Shown one piece after another: positions 39,691 through 53,271 of a stretch of DNA of 64,000 nt (positions are counted from its first letter, which is position 1; every line of letters starts with the position of its first letter). The DNA is from Fratercula arctica (Eukaryota > Chordata > Aves > Charadriiformes > Alcidae): positions 11,646,927 through 11,710,926 of the forward strand of contig CANTUZ010000004.1 of assembly GCA_947846985.1 (NCBI GenBank). Reading direction: 5' to 3'. A program made the position numbers and the translations under genes. The notes beneath the pieces were generated by a model. The model was not told the DNA's origin and ran no database searches. It saw only the letters and a program-made list of their open reading frames with translations.

Positions 39691-40387
39691 CTGGTAAAGT
39701 TTCAAGGTATGAGAGAAGGGAAAACACTTTAGAACAATTCCGTTATAAAGTGTTCCTTAATAATGCTGAAGAACAGACTTAACGCATGTCATCAAGTAGC
39801 TGTCGGGAGAATTTCACCACAGAACAACTTGTTTTTAATTTCAAAGAAAATCAGAGCTAATTAAACCTTTAAGGAACAAAATATAATGGGTTTTGATCAA
39901 AAATATAAACAATATTCTTTCAGTTTTTATTATTCTTCCACCTAGCTTTATCCCAAACATTACTTATCTGAGAGAAGCTCCAGGGAAAAAATTAAGATAT
40001 ATAGAGAGATATATATAGCGGAAACCTTTCTGTATCAAACACTACAGCAACACTACTTACTTGAAATGCTCTGTTGTTCTTTAATGAGCAGATAAACTCA
40101 CAGAAGCTGCCTGAAGCAAATTTTAAATGAACATTAAATACTTCCACACTTTTAAGCACTAAAAACAAAGCTTAGAAAGTTTGATTTATTTAAAGAAAAA
40201 GCCAAATGGGTATTTCTATGGTCACACAAACAAACACTCCCCCCCCAGCCCTAATGTATTCCACTATTACTAAAAGGGAAAATAAAATGGAAAAAGAATC
40301 CTGTGTTTTCCCCTGATAATTTTTTTTTGCCAGTGTGGTGGTTGAGGCGGGAAGATAAAACTTATGAACTAAGGAAGAAAATACTAT

Positions 40388-40409
40388 TATGCTATTTCAT
40401 AATAGCATA
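40388..40409. repeat. Short perfect hairpin
   Basis: TATGCTATT (40388-40396) and AATAGCATA (40401-40409) are perfect complements around a TCAT loop. The same bases also support an alternative CTATTATG/CATAATAG pairing. Confidence 0.75.
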
Positions 40410-40664
40410 GAGATTCCACTTGACAAATTTTGTAGGGTTGAAAATGCACATGAGTACGAGTTCAAATCATTCCACATGGAAGCTGATAACTTCGCACATC
40501 ATGTATACTGGGAGAAACAAACAAATCAATCCCTGCTCTTAGAATTTGCTATATTTATATGCACTAGAAACTTTTTAATACTTCACTTCAAAAACAAGGG
40601 ATCATAAAGCGATTCTTCTTTGAGCACAAAGGAAGATATAATCAGCTCAGTGACTCAGTTTTTA

Positions 40665-40745
40665 AAATCAGAAGATAACAACATTACAATCTAGTCTAAC
40701 CTCCATTGTGATGTCGATGATAAGATGTCAGCCCATAATTCCTTC
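40665..40745 (-). mobile_element. Possible degraded CR1-type LINE 3' remnant
   Basis: ACAATCTAGTCTAACCTCC (40687-40705) resembles the reverse complement of an ancient CR1-type 3' end, in which a TCTAGTCTGACCTCC phrase is typical. GCCCATAATTCC about 26 bases downstream also fits that family. The match is short and degenerate, and I cannot define the ends. Confidence 0.4.
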
Positions 40746-43287
40746 ATCATGTACATGACTTCTGTTTTCTTTTCTTCAAAGTACCTCTATCTTCAGTGCA
40801 TAGATCCCAGAAATGAAACACATAAGCATAAATGTATTGCAGGCTTAAAATCTGATCTCTCTCTTTCAAGGTACGAAGTAGTACTGGAAAGTTAGGGGTG
40901 ACCGCTTTTCCATTGCGTAAAATTGTCATTTTTAGTCATGAACAGAAACATGGTGTGGTAGACATTCAATTTTGAGTAACTATAAAGTTTACTGTTCAGT
41001 GATTTTTTTTTTTTATGACTCTTAGAGAAAGTTTTGAATTGCACTGGCAAAAATAAAATTAAATCTGCAGTATATTTCCCCTCCTACTTTAAAAGTTATG
41101 ATGGCTATAAGACACTTAAACTGCCTAGTGTAAACTTTAAGGAAATACAATTTGGGGCTAAAGGAAGAGAGAAATATCATGAGTTCACAGTGAATTAATA
41201 TCAGTATCCTATTTATATAAAGTTGTTCACATTCGTACATAGTTTTTATTATTTTCTCCCATATTTCTAAAAGATAAGATCAGGACCCCAAGGTGGTGGG
41301 AATTTTATAAACACGTTGAAAGGACAACTACGGCAGAGCCTACTGAAACTACAGAAAAGAGTCAAATAAATGAGGGTTAGAAACTGATGCAGATCATATG
41401 TTAGAGAGCAGTAAAAAGGTTCCAAAATTGAACTCTGATATTAAGAGCCACAGTGCACTGCCCTGTGCATTGAACCTGCTTAAATTTAAAACAATTAGTC
41501 TTTCCTAATTTCAAAGAATCTTTTAGCTGCTTAAAACACACAGAAATATGGAGAACTGAACAGCATTAAACTGCTCTGAACGCATTAAAATATTAGGCTT
41601 TAGTCTTAGTTCTATGACATTTAATGCTTTGCAGCTTTAGAATTTCATCACAGTATATTAATCAAGTTGTAAAAATACAAATTAGCTCTTTAGTATAGAA
41701 AAATGCTTTCTAAAATGATTTTAATAGTAATAAATTTCCTTCCTATGGTGCTTTAATTACATGTCTTAAATTACATGAATCTGTCTTATTCAACCTTCAC
41801 GCTTGTGTTTATTTCTATTTAATTCTTAAATAAAAGTCCTGCATACATAGAAATGGCACACAGGGAATAATATTGCTCTTCACAGCACATGCACTGTCCT
41901 ATCAGGAAGTCAGGACAATACTTTATATTTATTGTGATGAATAGGACAACATATTTATCATTATAAAGGTCATAGTTTTTGCCAAGCAATCTTTATCCCT
42001 CAGCCTGATAGATTGGCCGGTAAAGACTATAACTTCAGACAGGATTGCACTTTCCAAATGACGCCCAATACCGAGATAATGAAGTGATACGTGAGCAGAG
42101 CACAGGCAGGTCTGCGAGGCAGCAGCAGGGTAAAAGGTAGCCCAGGAAAAATCCATGCATCCTGGAAACAGCAGAAGATATTCAGAAAAGGTGAGAGTAT
42201 TGGAAGAGGTGCAAAAAGTAGAGAGATGACAGTCAGCATTAGTAAGTCAGTCTGGGGAGATGCACAAAACAAGACAGAGGCTTCCAAACAACATACCCCT
42301 ACACCGCAGGTGCTGGCAAGAGTGCAGAATTAGGAGCTACAGTTGAGGGAAGTATCTGCTATGAGGGCACTAATCACAGTCAGTGTTCAGAAAGGTTAGA
42401 TTATGTGAGCTTGGAGAAAGAGAGATTTATCCTCATCCAGGAGAAAACCATTTAGAAAAGATATGCAATGACAGCTCTGCCACATACTTATCCTTACCCA
42501 AACATCATAAACAATAAACGTCACCACGGAATTTCAAATGGTCATACTTAGAAACATAATCAAAATATGCATAAAATACTAAGTATTAAACTATTAACTA
42601 TTTCAATGTATTGCACACACAAGGAAGCAGAGAAAGGATGCAGCTGAGAAAGTATTAATTTATTGAAATAAAATAGCCCTTCAGTTAAACCGCCCCTTAG
42701 CTGCATTATAAATGCATGTCTAGAAGACTTACCCTAAGACAAAAGATAATAACCATCAGTAAGCACTCCTAGCATATCTTAGAAAAGGTAAAAATACCAT
42801 TTAGAAAAACCTGCCAGCCCTACGCTAACTTAACAGAGAGTTCTCACCCAGCTACCATATTTCAGTAAAGGGGTGGTATTTAATAGCTGAGGTGCAGCAG
42901 CTGTCTAAAACTTGTCAATATTTCAAGAACTCAACTACTGTATTTTAAATGCTGCATTAACTAATGGTTTGGGTTTTGTCCCTCCGTTTCACTGCTACTA
43001 TTTCTGCCACTTCCCTCTCGTTTTACTGCAGGCTCGGAACACCACTTTTCAATAGCAGGTACCCTAATCACCTTAATGGTACAGGATAAGCCTGAAATAC
43101 CATCATGCGGTGTGTACAAGAGAAAAGGGATTTTTTGGGATTAGCTAGGATAATGCTACAGGATCCACTACTGGGAGAAATCCACTGTTTCCTAGCAGAC
43201 AAGAGCTGCTCAAACTGTGTCCAGGCAGTACTTTGATAATTTTCTACAGGCTAATGGACAGAAGATAGAGCCTGGTAAAACTCCTAA

Positions 43288-43386
43288 AAAGAAAAAAACA
43301 ATAACAAAAAAAAAAAAACCAAAACCAAAAAACCCAACCCCCCCCCCCCCCCCCAAATTCAAAATAAGCCACATGAAAAAAACCCA
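43288..43386. repeat. A/C-rich tract with C17 homopolymer
   Basis: A-rich words (AAAAACAATAAC, A12, AACCAAAA) lead into 17 consecutive C residues at 43338-43354, then AAATTCAAAATAAGCC and AAAAAACCC. It is the largest A/C cryptic tract in the window. It shares the C17 length with the run at 31491-31507. Confidence 0.95.
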
Positions 43387-46298
43387 GACACTGTAATATG
43401 GAGAGTAGGAGCTACCTCATCTGTTAGCAAACGTAAGTGATACAAGCATGGTACCGGCCTCCAAAGAAGGTTTTTTGCTTGTTTTTACAAACACTGAGTT
43501 TGGTCAGGTTAAGCGTTAAAGTGAATTGCTACCAGCTCTTCATATATCAAGGAGACACCCCCCCCCAACACTTCATTGTTCAGCACACACACATCACGCG
43601 CTGCAATCTTGGTGAGAGATTCAGTTCAGCTGTAAAGGCACCATTAATAGACAAACTTAAATATTTATTCATTGACAGACACCATATAAGTAACAGTCTC
43701 AGACACGGACAATTCCCTGGTTAAATAAAACTACTCCATGGCTTGCTGAGCCTGCCACTGCATCAGTCACGCGTATCTGTGTCAATCAAAGCAGGTCAAG
43801 GACCTGAGTGCATTTTGGGGATCTGCCTTCCCGCTTCACTTTGGCTGACAAGTGATTTGCAAGGTCCGTTTTGCCTCTCCTGCATATCAAAGATTACAAG
43901 TTACATTAGAGAATGAGCAGAATGGATTTATGGTTTGGAGAGTACAAAGAAAAAAAAAATTAAAAATTACGGAGTGGGAGAAACTGATGAAAAAGATGAG
44001 CATAGTTACGACTTTCCTCTTAGTTCGTTCTAATTGCAGGGAGAGATGTTCATTGTCCTAGGATATTTAACAGAACAACAAAAAAAGATCATAAGTGCAT
44101 GAGAAATAGCTGGTTTCAAACCAAATAATGGTAGAATTAAGTTACTAGCAGGATTTTAAACACTTTCTCTGCAGGTTGTAATGAAAAAATATTTGGGAAT
44201 TTTACATTAGAACATTCCTTTTTGGACAAGTTAATTCACCAGAGGTTTGGATTCCAGAGTTTGGTCATCTAGTAATTTCCCTGTGAAAAGCACTTGTTTA
44301 CGTAATAAGTTTAATCATATTATATTTTTATCATATAAGATAGCCCTTCTTTTTTCCATACTCAAGCTAGAAACTCCCTTCCCTGCCTGAAGAGAAACAC
44401 CTTCCATTTTTATACTGGTTGACTCTCACCTGTCAGCATGATTCAGTCAAAACCTTGCAGGTTTTAACACTTCAGGTTAGTGTTTCTTCTGAAACACTTT
44501 TATAAGTCTTTTATACAAACAAACAAAAATGGAAAGGAACTGCTGAGTTTATACCAAGGCCGCACTTCACTTCAAATCATCTAGTGACAGAAAAATCTCC
44601 CTTTCTGCTGTAACTTATGTAGTCATTTCTGCCATTATAGAACTGATGTGAAAGATGACTGTTCTGATTTGACAGCATTTTACATCTTTTTTCACTTTTT
44701 TTGTACCAGCTAAGCGACTGTGTAAGGTTCAGGGCAATGACAGGCAGGCCCACTGGGCACTGATGAATTTGTATAATCTCAGGAAAAGAATTAAGCAATT
44801 GACCTTGCAGAGAAAGAAAGAGATGTTCTTTCTGGTTTATTTATTTTGTTTTTGAAATACTTTTGATTTAGGTACAGTCTGGTCCACATAAATGTTTTTT
44901 TTGCTTCTCAGAAATGAATGGGGGGCTTACGATCAGCCACAATAAGTTCGCAGTATCTGGGGGATAGACTCAATCACAAGTTTAATAAATAAATCATCAT
45001 TCTAACTATTCTCAGAATTTTAACAAGTTGCTTCTGGAGTGACAAGAGAACAATAGAAAGAAATTGTTTTATTTATTCAGAAAGCAAACAGCTATTTATG
45101 AAATTCCTGATATATTTATTATTGCTCCTTTGTTGCCAGATTTCATTTACTTGTGGGAGTTATTCTTGTGCACAAGAAAAACATATGTGATGGAATACTG
45201 TAGATCAGATCCACAAATCGAGCGTATTTACATAAAAAACAAAATGTGGGCAAACTGTCGTTTGATTTGTTCACACAAGATAAATCAGCATGGACATCTT
45301 CACAAATAAGTGCAGAATTTCACAAGAAGTGGTTATTTTTTGTCTTTCCTTACGGAACTCACAATTGAAGTACATTCACCAAAAGATTTGTTTAATTATA
45401 TAAACAAAGTGACTCAGAATTCCTCATAACATGCTTCTGACGTGTTTCACAAGAGTGAACACTTGTGCCTCACCTAGAGGTTCATTAGCTATCAGTGGGC
45501 ATCTTCTGTAGACAGTCATTAAAGAGAGAATACAGTTATATCACGTATACTAATAACTCCACCACTTGCTTGTCTACCATATCCTCAACCTCCTCCAAAT
45601 CTAGATAAAAATCACATCAAATAATTCCAGCAAAACTTTTAAAAATAAAAACAAAGGTTAAAAGTTTTTTTAAAAAATTAGAAAACCTTATATAGCGTAC
45701 AAGACGGTACAGGCAGAATTAAAATGCACTGTATGTTTTCCAGTAACCCCCAATTTGAAGAAAGCCACACGATTACACGAGGCACCAATTACCAACCTCC
45801 TATAGACACAAAAGCGTGCACGGCATTTTTATCTTAATCCCTCGGTTATGGTTCTGGTCAATGAATATTAATTACAGAATAGTACCAATTCATCTGATCA
45901 AACCACCTTAGACAGCACCCTTCTCAGCTAATATAGTTTACAGTACTCCAACAGATAACCGGAGAGGGGGAAGTGTAAAGACAGGAAAGGAAATAAGAAG
46001 CAAAATACCAAGTCTTTTGTTTGAAACACATTCCTGACACAACTGCAAGTTTGTTTGTTTTTCATTATCTTTGATGTTGTAGCCAAGTCATTAATCCTAG
46101 AAGAAGCACCTTTCCAAAACATTTTTCCTCATCCTGATGTACTTATTCTATTTAAAAACCACGGTAACATACAGAAACCAGTGTCATTTCAGGGTGGTTA
46201 TTGCCCATAGCTGTATACTCTATATAAGGTAGGTTTTAATAACTTAAAAATTCACTACCTGGACAGACTGTTTAAACTGCTTTCATGGAAGACACTGA

Positions 46299-46359
46299 AA
46301 AATCCAACCCAACCTCACCCAAACAAAACCAAAAAAACCACAATCCCAAGCCCCAAAAT
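46299..46359. repeat. A/C-rich cryptic low-complexity tract
   Basis: CCAACCCAACCTCACCC followed by AAACAAAACC and AAAAAAACC words. It belongs to the same class as the other A/C tracts. Confidence 0.8.
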
Positions 46360-49300
46360 TCATAAGACATAAGTGATATGAAAGAACTTTGCAGATTTCC
46401 CAACAATCACAAAATAATCTTATAAACATCCATTTGCCTGAAGTATTTCTTTATCTACCCCCATCTTCTTTCTCAAAAAAAATACATAGAGATGTAGGAA
46501 AAACTGGTGGAAGAATGTAAATGAGCATCTCTTCGTCACAGACTGTCTATGCAAGAGGACTATGAACAGGAGGGTGAAAGACACAGAGACATAGTTAGGA
46601 TTGCTCTTCTCTACTCGTTAAGTGTTGCAACTTTTAAATGGCACTGCCTTGAATCCTGATACTTTTCTCTACCCCCTTCAGAAGCCTGCGTAAGATTTAA
46701 CATTTGCCTACAGATTAAGCATCTGAGTCCCAGCAAATGGAGAAGAGAAGAGGAAACAAACCCAAATAACAGCATACAAACTTGCAAGAAAACACCACCA
46801 GCGCCCTAGACAACATCAACCCACGTACCTGATCACCAGCAAAAATTAACACATCTTCAGCTCCTCTGCTCCATCGGTACTTGTCTCACTTCTTTACCAC
46901 AGAACTGGCAAATTATTATTTCCAGGTCCTGGAGACAAGGAATGAGATGGACAACAAACAGCAGCCACCAAGAAACAGAACCATCCGCAGGCTGAATTCT
47001 CACCCCTCATCCTGAAACTGACCGCAGATCAATGGGAGCAGCTGCATCGCATTTTCACCACTTCAGGTGCTCTTCATCCACACTAGGGCTTCAGCTGTCT
47101 TTTTTTAAAGCCTTCTCTTAGAATCTTGCATGCATCTGAAGGCTTCCAGGTGCTATGCTTTAAGGGTATTTGCGGGTTTCTTTCAATTTTTCCCCCTCCC
47201 CAATTACATCCCTCTTAGGAGTTGACATCTAGTCTCTAAGAAATACAGCTGATGTCTGGTTGATTTGCCACCCCTGAGGAAGAGTTTCAATTAATTTTTA
47301 GATAGCCATTGTTCTGCTAAGTAGGAAGGCCTCACTGCCTTTAATGCTTGAAAGCTAAACTCTCTAGTGTTGCTCACTTACCAACCAAATTAATGTTAGC
47401 CACTCCTGTTAATTACATTGACTGCCAGGTGCAGAGTTCCGTATTAAACCATCTATTTGTTACAGATGCAAGGAGCAACTCGTTAACCTTCACGTTAATA
47501 AGGATTTCTCTTGGTCACTTCCAGAAACTCCGCATGTCTAATCTATTTACCCAAAGTACTCATTTCCCTCCCTCTCTCATCTGCTATGTCTTTTAGGTAT
47601 CTTTTCAGACAGACTCAATGATTTCCTAGATGTATGCAATTTATGAAATCGAAGGAGGACTTGTAGAATTGGATACGCTCTGTGCTTTCAAAAAATTTTC
47701 AAACTCCATTTACCCTATCTCTGCTAACTGTAGTAGTTGTCAGTAACTCCTCTGAGAATATCACAATGAACATACTGCGACAGCAGTACCCCTTTCCTGA
47801 TTCCTTTTCAATGTACAGTTAGTGTACAAGTGTAAAAGTGCTGGTCAAAACACCAGCGTAAATAACAAAGCAAAGATAACAATATTGGAATAATACAATG
47901 ATCGCAGGCCTACGAATGTTTATAAATATCCACAAGTGGCGCAGATACAACAGGGAATCAGCAGCATACTTTCTTCTCTACAAAGCCACAGAAGATCCAT
48001 ACAAACAACATGAGAGCAGTGGTTGGCAAGAACTTCTAGGGGTGAAGGTGCTTTGCAGGACCAGTGAAGGAACCACTTTAGAACCAACACTTTCACTTCA
48101 GGTAGTAAAAGGTTCTCTACTGCTAAATCTGTGGATGTTAATGGTGGCTAGATTACAATTTGTTTTCCAAACATGGAAAATTTACAGATGTAGCCTGACA
48201 GATTTTTGTATGAAAAAATGATTTCTTAGTCCTATGAGGGAAACACGGGAATATCTTTAGTGCAAAAGTTATCTGCATAGATGCAAGAGGAACTGCAGGG
48301 AGAGAACCTTGCTTTTGAGCACATTTCTGGAGCCCAAGGAGTCTGGGCAGCAGCTCTACCACTACAAGCATCAGAAATAAAGGTGATGCATGACACCAGC
48401 GTTACTAGTCTACTGATTCTTTTCCTATGGATCTCCAACGGAGAATTTTTACAAACTGAGATTTTCACAAGCAAGTGTGCGGCAGGCATATTTTCAAAGT
48501 AAGTTTCAAAAAGAAAGCATGGCTAATACCAAACGCCAGAGATTCTAAAACCTTCAGGCTGAATTGAGAGAGTAAATCCACACAACCTGATAATCCAAGA
48601 AGAGAGTCAAGTGGATTTGTAAGGAAACACAGATTACACTGAAAGAACGTCAGCATCCCTGAACTGACTTCACTATGGTCAGAGGATTGAAAAGTCACAT
48701 TTTGGGCTATTCCAGTCTCAGCTGTGACACCTCAGTAGCATTTCAGAATTTCATGGTTGTAATTAAGAAATAAATATGAGGTCATGTGTGCATGACTGAA
48801 TCCACAGTAGAATCCCTTCTAATTTACAACAAAAGATAAAGTAAATTAGGTGTTTGTTGTAGGTGACTGACTTATCAATAAAGCAAGGTTTCAATCACAT
48901 CCTCTGCTGCCAGCAGCTTAGGGAAAAATAGAGAAAAAAATTAAAAACGGCCTCCAAGACTGGCTAGCTCTGCCTCTCGGAAAAGTGCTGCGCATTTATA
49001 TAATTGTGCGTGGGTATAATAAAATACGCTACCATATCCTACACATTCTCATAAATAAAATATTTAACCGAATTCTACCACTGACAATGTTGAATGTGAT
49101 AAAACAATGCTATTGCTCTCCTCCAACCTCCAAAAAAGTCATACACGTTTTGAATTGACTTCAGAACAAATTAAGTACTGGATCAGGGTTTTGAGGATTT
49201 GGGGGAGGTTGTGCGTTTTCCTTTGCATCTAGTTTATGACTTGCATTTCTCTTGAGTCTCAAGTATTTCGCCATTACATCTGGGAGAAAGAGCTGTGTCA

Positions 49301-50201
49301 GCAACCTAGAAACAAAAAATATGAGTTGTTTCTACGACCATGAACAGCTTGTTACCCGAATTATTAGTCTGGCTATAGGAATAAATGCCACTCACTCAAT
49401 GAAAACTGAAATCGTACAGTTTCAGATAATAAAAAACCCACAAAAGTCAGCAAAAGAAAGGGAGCAAAAACTAACATTAGGATTTTTTTACAGATCACGT
49501 GTTGTTGATGTACCTCAAGATGTAGCTATGTGAGTTTTTTAGTGAGACCCCGCAACCCTGGCAAACAGAATTATTCAACTCTTTCAATGCTGAAGCACTG
49601 CACGTGAAAAAACTTTCCCCTAGCAAAAAGGCAAACATTTCAATAGTCTCTTTTTTTCACTTAACATGACTTAGCAGAATCCATACTGCTTTTCTCAAAG
49701 TCTGAAACAAGCAGAGAAAAATCTGTACTGTTAGCAAAAAGATGAGATAAGACAGGAAATTTTTATCAATATTTTTTCAATTTTGTTTGTGTTTAAAATA
49801 ACCCAAACTTTTAATATTGTACTGTATAGTACTCTATTATTTATTTTTCTAAAGTTCCTTGTTGGGATCAATTAATTTAAGTCACTTCACAGTGCACAGG
49901 GTGGAGGATTAAAACTTTTGGGTAGATAGTTGACTGAATGTGAGTTTCTAGCATGAAACTGTAACTAAGTGAGAAAACACAATTCCCCAATGTATAAAAA
50001 GAAGAGCAAGTAGGAAAGTGCTATTTTCTCTTTAGATAATAGATTGAGACTTTCATGGAACAAGGGTCAGGAAAGTTCTGGTATTCTTCATTTATGATAG
50101 ACAAAATATTTGAAACAGATTAGTAATGAGCTGAGTTTTGGAAAATGCATCTGTTTTGCTTATTCAAGACAAATTTAGGTTGCAGTTTTATGATAGTCTA
50201 C

Positions 50202-50221
50202 GCATATCTGCATAGATATGC
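50202..50221. repeat. Short perfect hairpin
   Basis: GCATATC (50202-50208) and GATATGC (50215-50221) are complementary around a TGCATA loop, which is itself palindromic. It is minor and probably chance. Confidence 0.65.
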
Positions 50222-50612
50222 AAAGACGTATGACAGTTTTTTCTGTCTAGCAGACAAAGCAAGATTAGCAAAGACAAAGCAAAATTCAGTGTTTTGCCTT
50301 TGAAGTTAAAGAAAACCAGAGAAGAAATAAAGCACTTCTTTTTTTAATTATGTGGATTAGACCTTAGCAACTTCTCTAATAGTCCTTCATTCTAAACAGA
50401 GATGCTGCAGCTGAACAAGAGTATGAGCTTTGTGCAGAAACTACAGGATAATGCTCTATCACCTTAAAATCAGCCACATGACTGTAATGCTACCTCACTT
50501 AGATGCATGCATTTAATAAATTTTGCTTTTCACTCTGATTTTACTATATTATTCTTTCTTATTTTAAATTTACCATTCAAATTATTTTACTATTATGCTG
50601 TGATAAATATGA

Positions 50613-50686
50613 GTTCAGCCCAAACGCAGTTTGCATCACTCCCATTGTAGTCAGTGGACTAGAGAAACATTTCAAATTCTGCCCAG
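50613..50686. repeat. Possible ancient amniote interspersed-repeat remnant
   Basis: CCCATTGTAGTCAGTGG (50641-50657) closely resembles the CCCATTGAAGTCAGTGG phrase of old amniote interspersed repeats. CAAATTCTGCCC follows at 50673-50684, also typical. The family cannot be named from sequence alone, and the copy is short and diverged. Confidence 0.4.
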
Positions 50687-53247
50687 TGAAAGCAAGCAGA
50701 ACTAAATCACCTTGTCTAACAGTAGTGCATACCTTCGATCTAATTATTCTTCTACTTATATTACTGTTGGCACTTCAAATGTCTACTATGAATAAAAGAA
50801 AACTTCTTCAGACACATCATCAAACATATGCTTGATTTGCCCTATAATTTATATCTGGAGGCATATGACACATCTAGGACCAAGCATTTCCATTTTTGGA
50901 TCCTCTACTCCAAAGAAGGGAAATGAAAAAGTAAGTTAATTAAACATTTTAGAACTGCTTTTCAGGCCTTCCGGAGGAAGCTTCCAGGAGACATAAGGAC
51001 ATAGAAAAGGTGTCCCAAGTGGTTTACAACTCCTAAATCTTCAGTACCATCTCATAGCTGAAACGTATTCCTAGCGTTTACAGTGGAGATAAAATTTAAT
51101 GTTATGAGTTCTAATGTGACAGTAAACCAGGGTAGGAGATAAAACATCGACTGAACTTTGCTAATCTCGTAATTATGATACTATTACAATAATTCACTTT
51201 CTACTTCATAGTGCTGATGTGAAGTATTTAATTAAGAGCAAGAAAACCAAACAAAACACAGAGAACAAAAGGAATATTAATTCATTTTGAATCTTTGAAT
51301 CAATCTGAATCTTTGTCAGATCTACATTGGCGGTAAAAAGTGCTGGAAACCAATATGTAGGCTCCAGGTTATTTTTTTTTTTTGTTTTCCTTTAAAATCA
51401 CTAACAACATATTTTTAAAAATAGTTTAGGAAACTAAATATAAAAGTACATCTTGGAAATTCTGTGTCTGAAGATGTTATCTTAAAAATTTGTGTCTGCT
51501 TTCGGAGGGGTCATAGGAAAACAGAGCTTTTTCATAATGTCCTGAACATTGTTTTACTGGTATGCAATCTGAAGCATAACGGTATACTTGTTCTTAATTA
51601 GGAAAGGAAACAATAAACAAAGATTCTAAAAGAAATATTGTCAATAATAATTACAAGGCAACTGAGTCTAGATTGCAAACTTGCAACAAACCTTGAAGTA
51701 GCATTTGCTTTTCTGCAAATATATGTTGTTCTAATTATGCCTTTGTATTCACATTTAGAGCTTTGTATGATAGTGAAAGACAAAGTCTTTCTAAAAGTGT
51801 TTAATGAAACCACCTCACTTCAGAAGAACAATCACCTAAAGCAGAGATTTTTAGACAGCAAATACCAAAGCCTGGTACCACAGAAAAAATAGTGAAGAAT
51901 CCCCCAAAATTTTCCTTCTTGCAAAAATATGGCAGCATAGTTTACAACACTTACACCTTCAAAATGCACGCTATATTGCCACTGTCTGTATAATAAGATT
52001 TCACTTAGCAGAATCACAGTCCTCATGCTTCCGTCTCAGATGCTCTTTACTATTATTATTCATGCCAACGTAAACACCATGATGTAATGCCAAATGAAGC
52101 AACGATATACTGAGGTTATTTCCAGCTTTTCAAGATAATATCAATCTTCTAAAACTCGTTCTCTGCCAGAGACTGTTGGAATAACAAATAATTTAATAAG
52201 CACGTAAACAAGAAGGCTCTATACAAATTTGGAAGATATTGGAAAGATGTCTGGTAAAATCACAGTATCTCAGCTTCTGTTATGATGGTGCTGACTGAAA
52301 ATTTAAATTTCTGGGAAAGAATTACCTCAATAATACGTTTTAAAATATTTCTATATTCTCACCCACAGTAATACACTCTGTTTAAATCTATAAAGAAAAA
52401 TGATGGGCAAAAATGAAATCACCGTTTTCCATCCTGTTTGTTTCACTTCTTTTTACATCTGAACTCTTCTCTACAGGTCTGCTGTTTGCTGTACTGATTT
52501 ATTGAGTCACAATTGACAACACTGTCCAGGTTACAGCTGAAGTAACACAAACAGCAATAAATCCATGAGATAGCCAGAAGATAAAACACGTGAGGAAACG
52601 ACAATGTGAGACCCCTTCTGGACAGCTTGCCTAATAAGATCAAAACATTAAATCCAAGATAAAGTTTACACATATGGCGTATTTGTTCTTCTGCCCGATT
52701 AAGCCTTGTCTGTGAAAAAAGATTTTGCCAAGTAAGACCAACAGTGGTATTATAACCAAAGTTATATAAAAATATGCAAGTCACATATGCGTTTGACGTT
52801 TTATGACATTAGCCTGAGCAAAGTATTTATCAGATTGCATATACTTTCCCCTTGTAAAAACAACATAAAAATCTGAATTTGCCATTTTCTTCTAGAAATG
52901 AAGAATTAAAATTCCCTAAAAATGTTCTTTCATCTTAAAGCAATTTGTAAAAGTATTTGTAGTGACAGGAACAACGGAGCCATCTGTACAAACGTATACA
53001 GAGGTATATCTTTCCACTCTCAGGAAGTTCTCAGGAATTTAACTTTGCACTGTGAGGGAGCTGGTCTGAGAAGTCCAGGTAGCACTGAAGAGCTTTATGA
53101 TTTGTGAATATTTTCCCTGGAAATCATTGCAAAGGAATAGAGTGTTCAAAACTTGACTTACCATGCTGATATATTACCTATCTAGCTTCTCATACATACT
53201 GCTGATAGGCCAAAAAAAGGCAAATGAATTAATTTTTTATTCCTACA

Positions 53248-53271
53248 AGTAGACACGGACAGTAGACACGG
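53248..53271. repeat. 13-bp tandem duplication
   Basis: AGTAGACACGGAC at 53248-53260 is followed immediately by AGTAGACACGG at 53261-53271. It is a small direct duplication of unique sequence. Confidence 0.85.

Larger units (their letters stand above)
27291..40660. other. AT-rich non-coding DNA, no gene seen
   Basis: The longest ORF is 125 codons (28716-29093). It is Lys/Arg-rich, without a recognisable domain, and has no clear splice signals at its ends. Other ORFs are under 90 codons, several in antisense pairs (31315-31569 with 31359-31586). An exon-like signal at 32,416-32,662 and two enhancer-like blocks (36.0 and 39.1 kb) are listed separately. Simple tracts include T runs at 27849-27862, 36011-36025 and 36838-36850. 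Confidence 0.55.
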
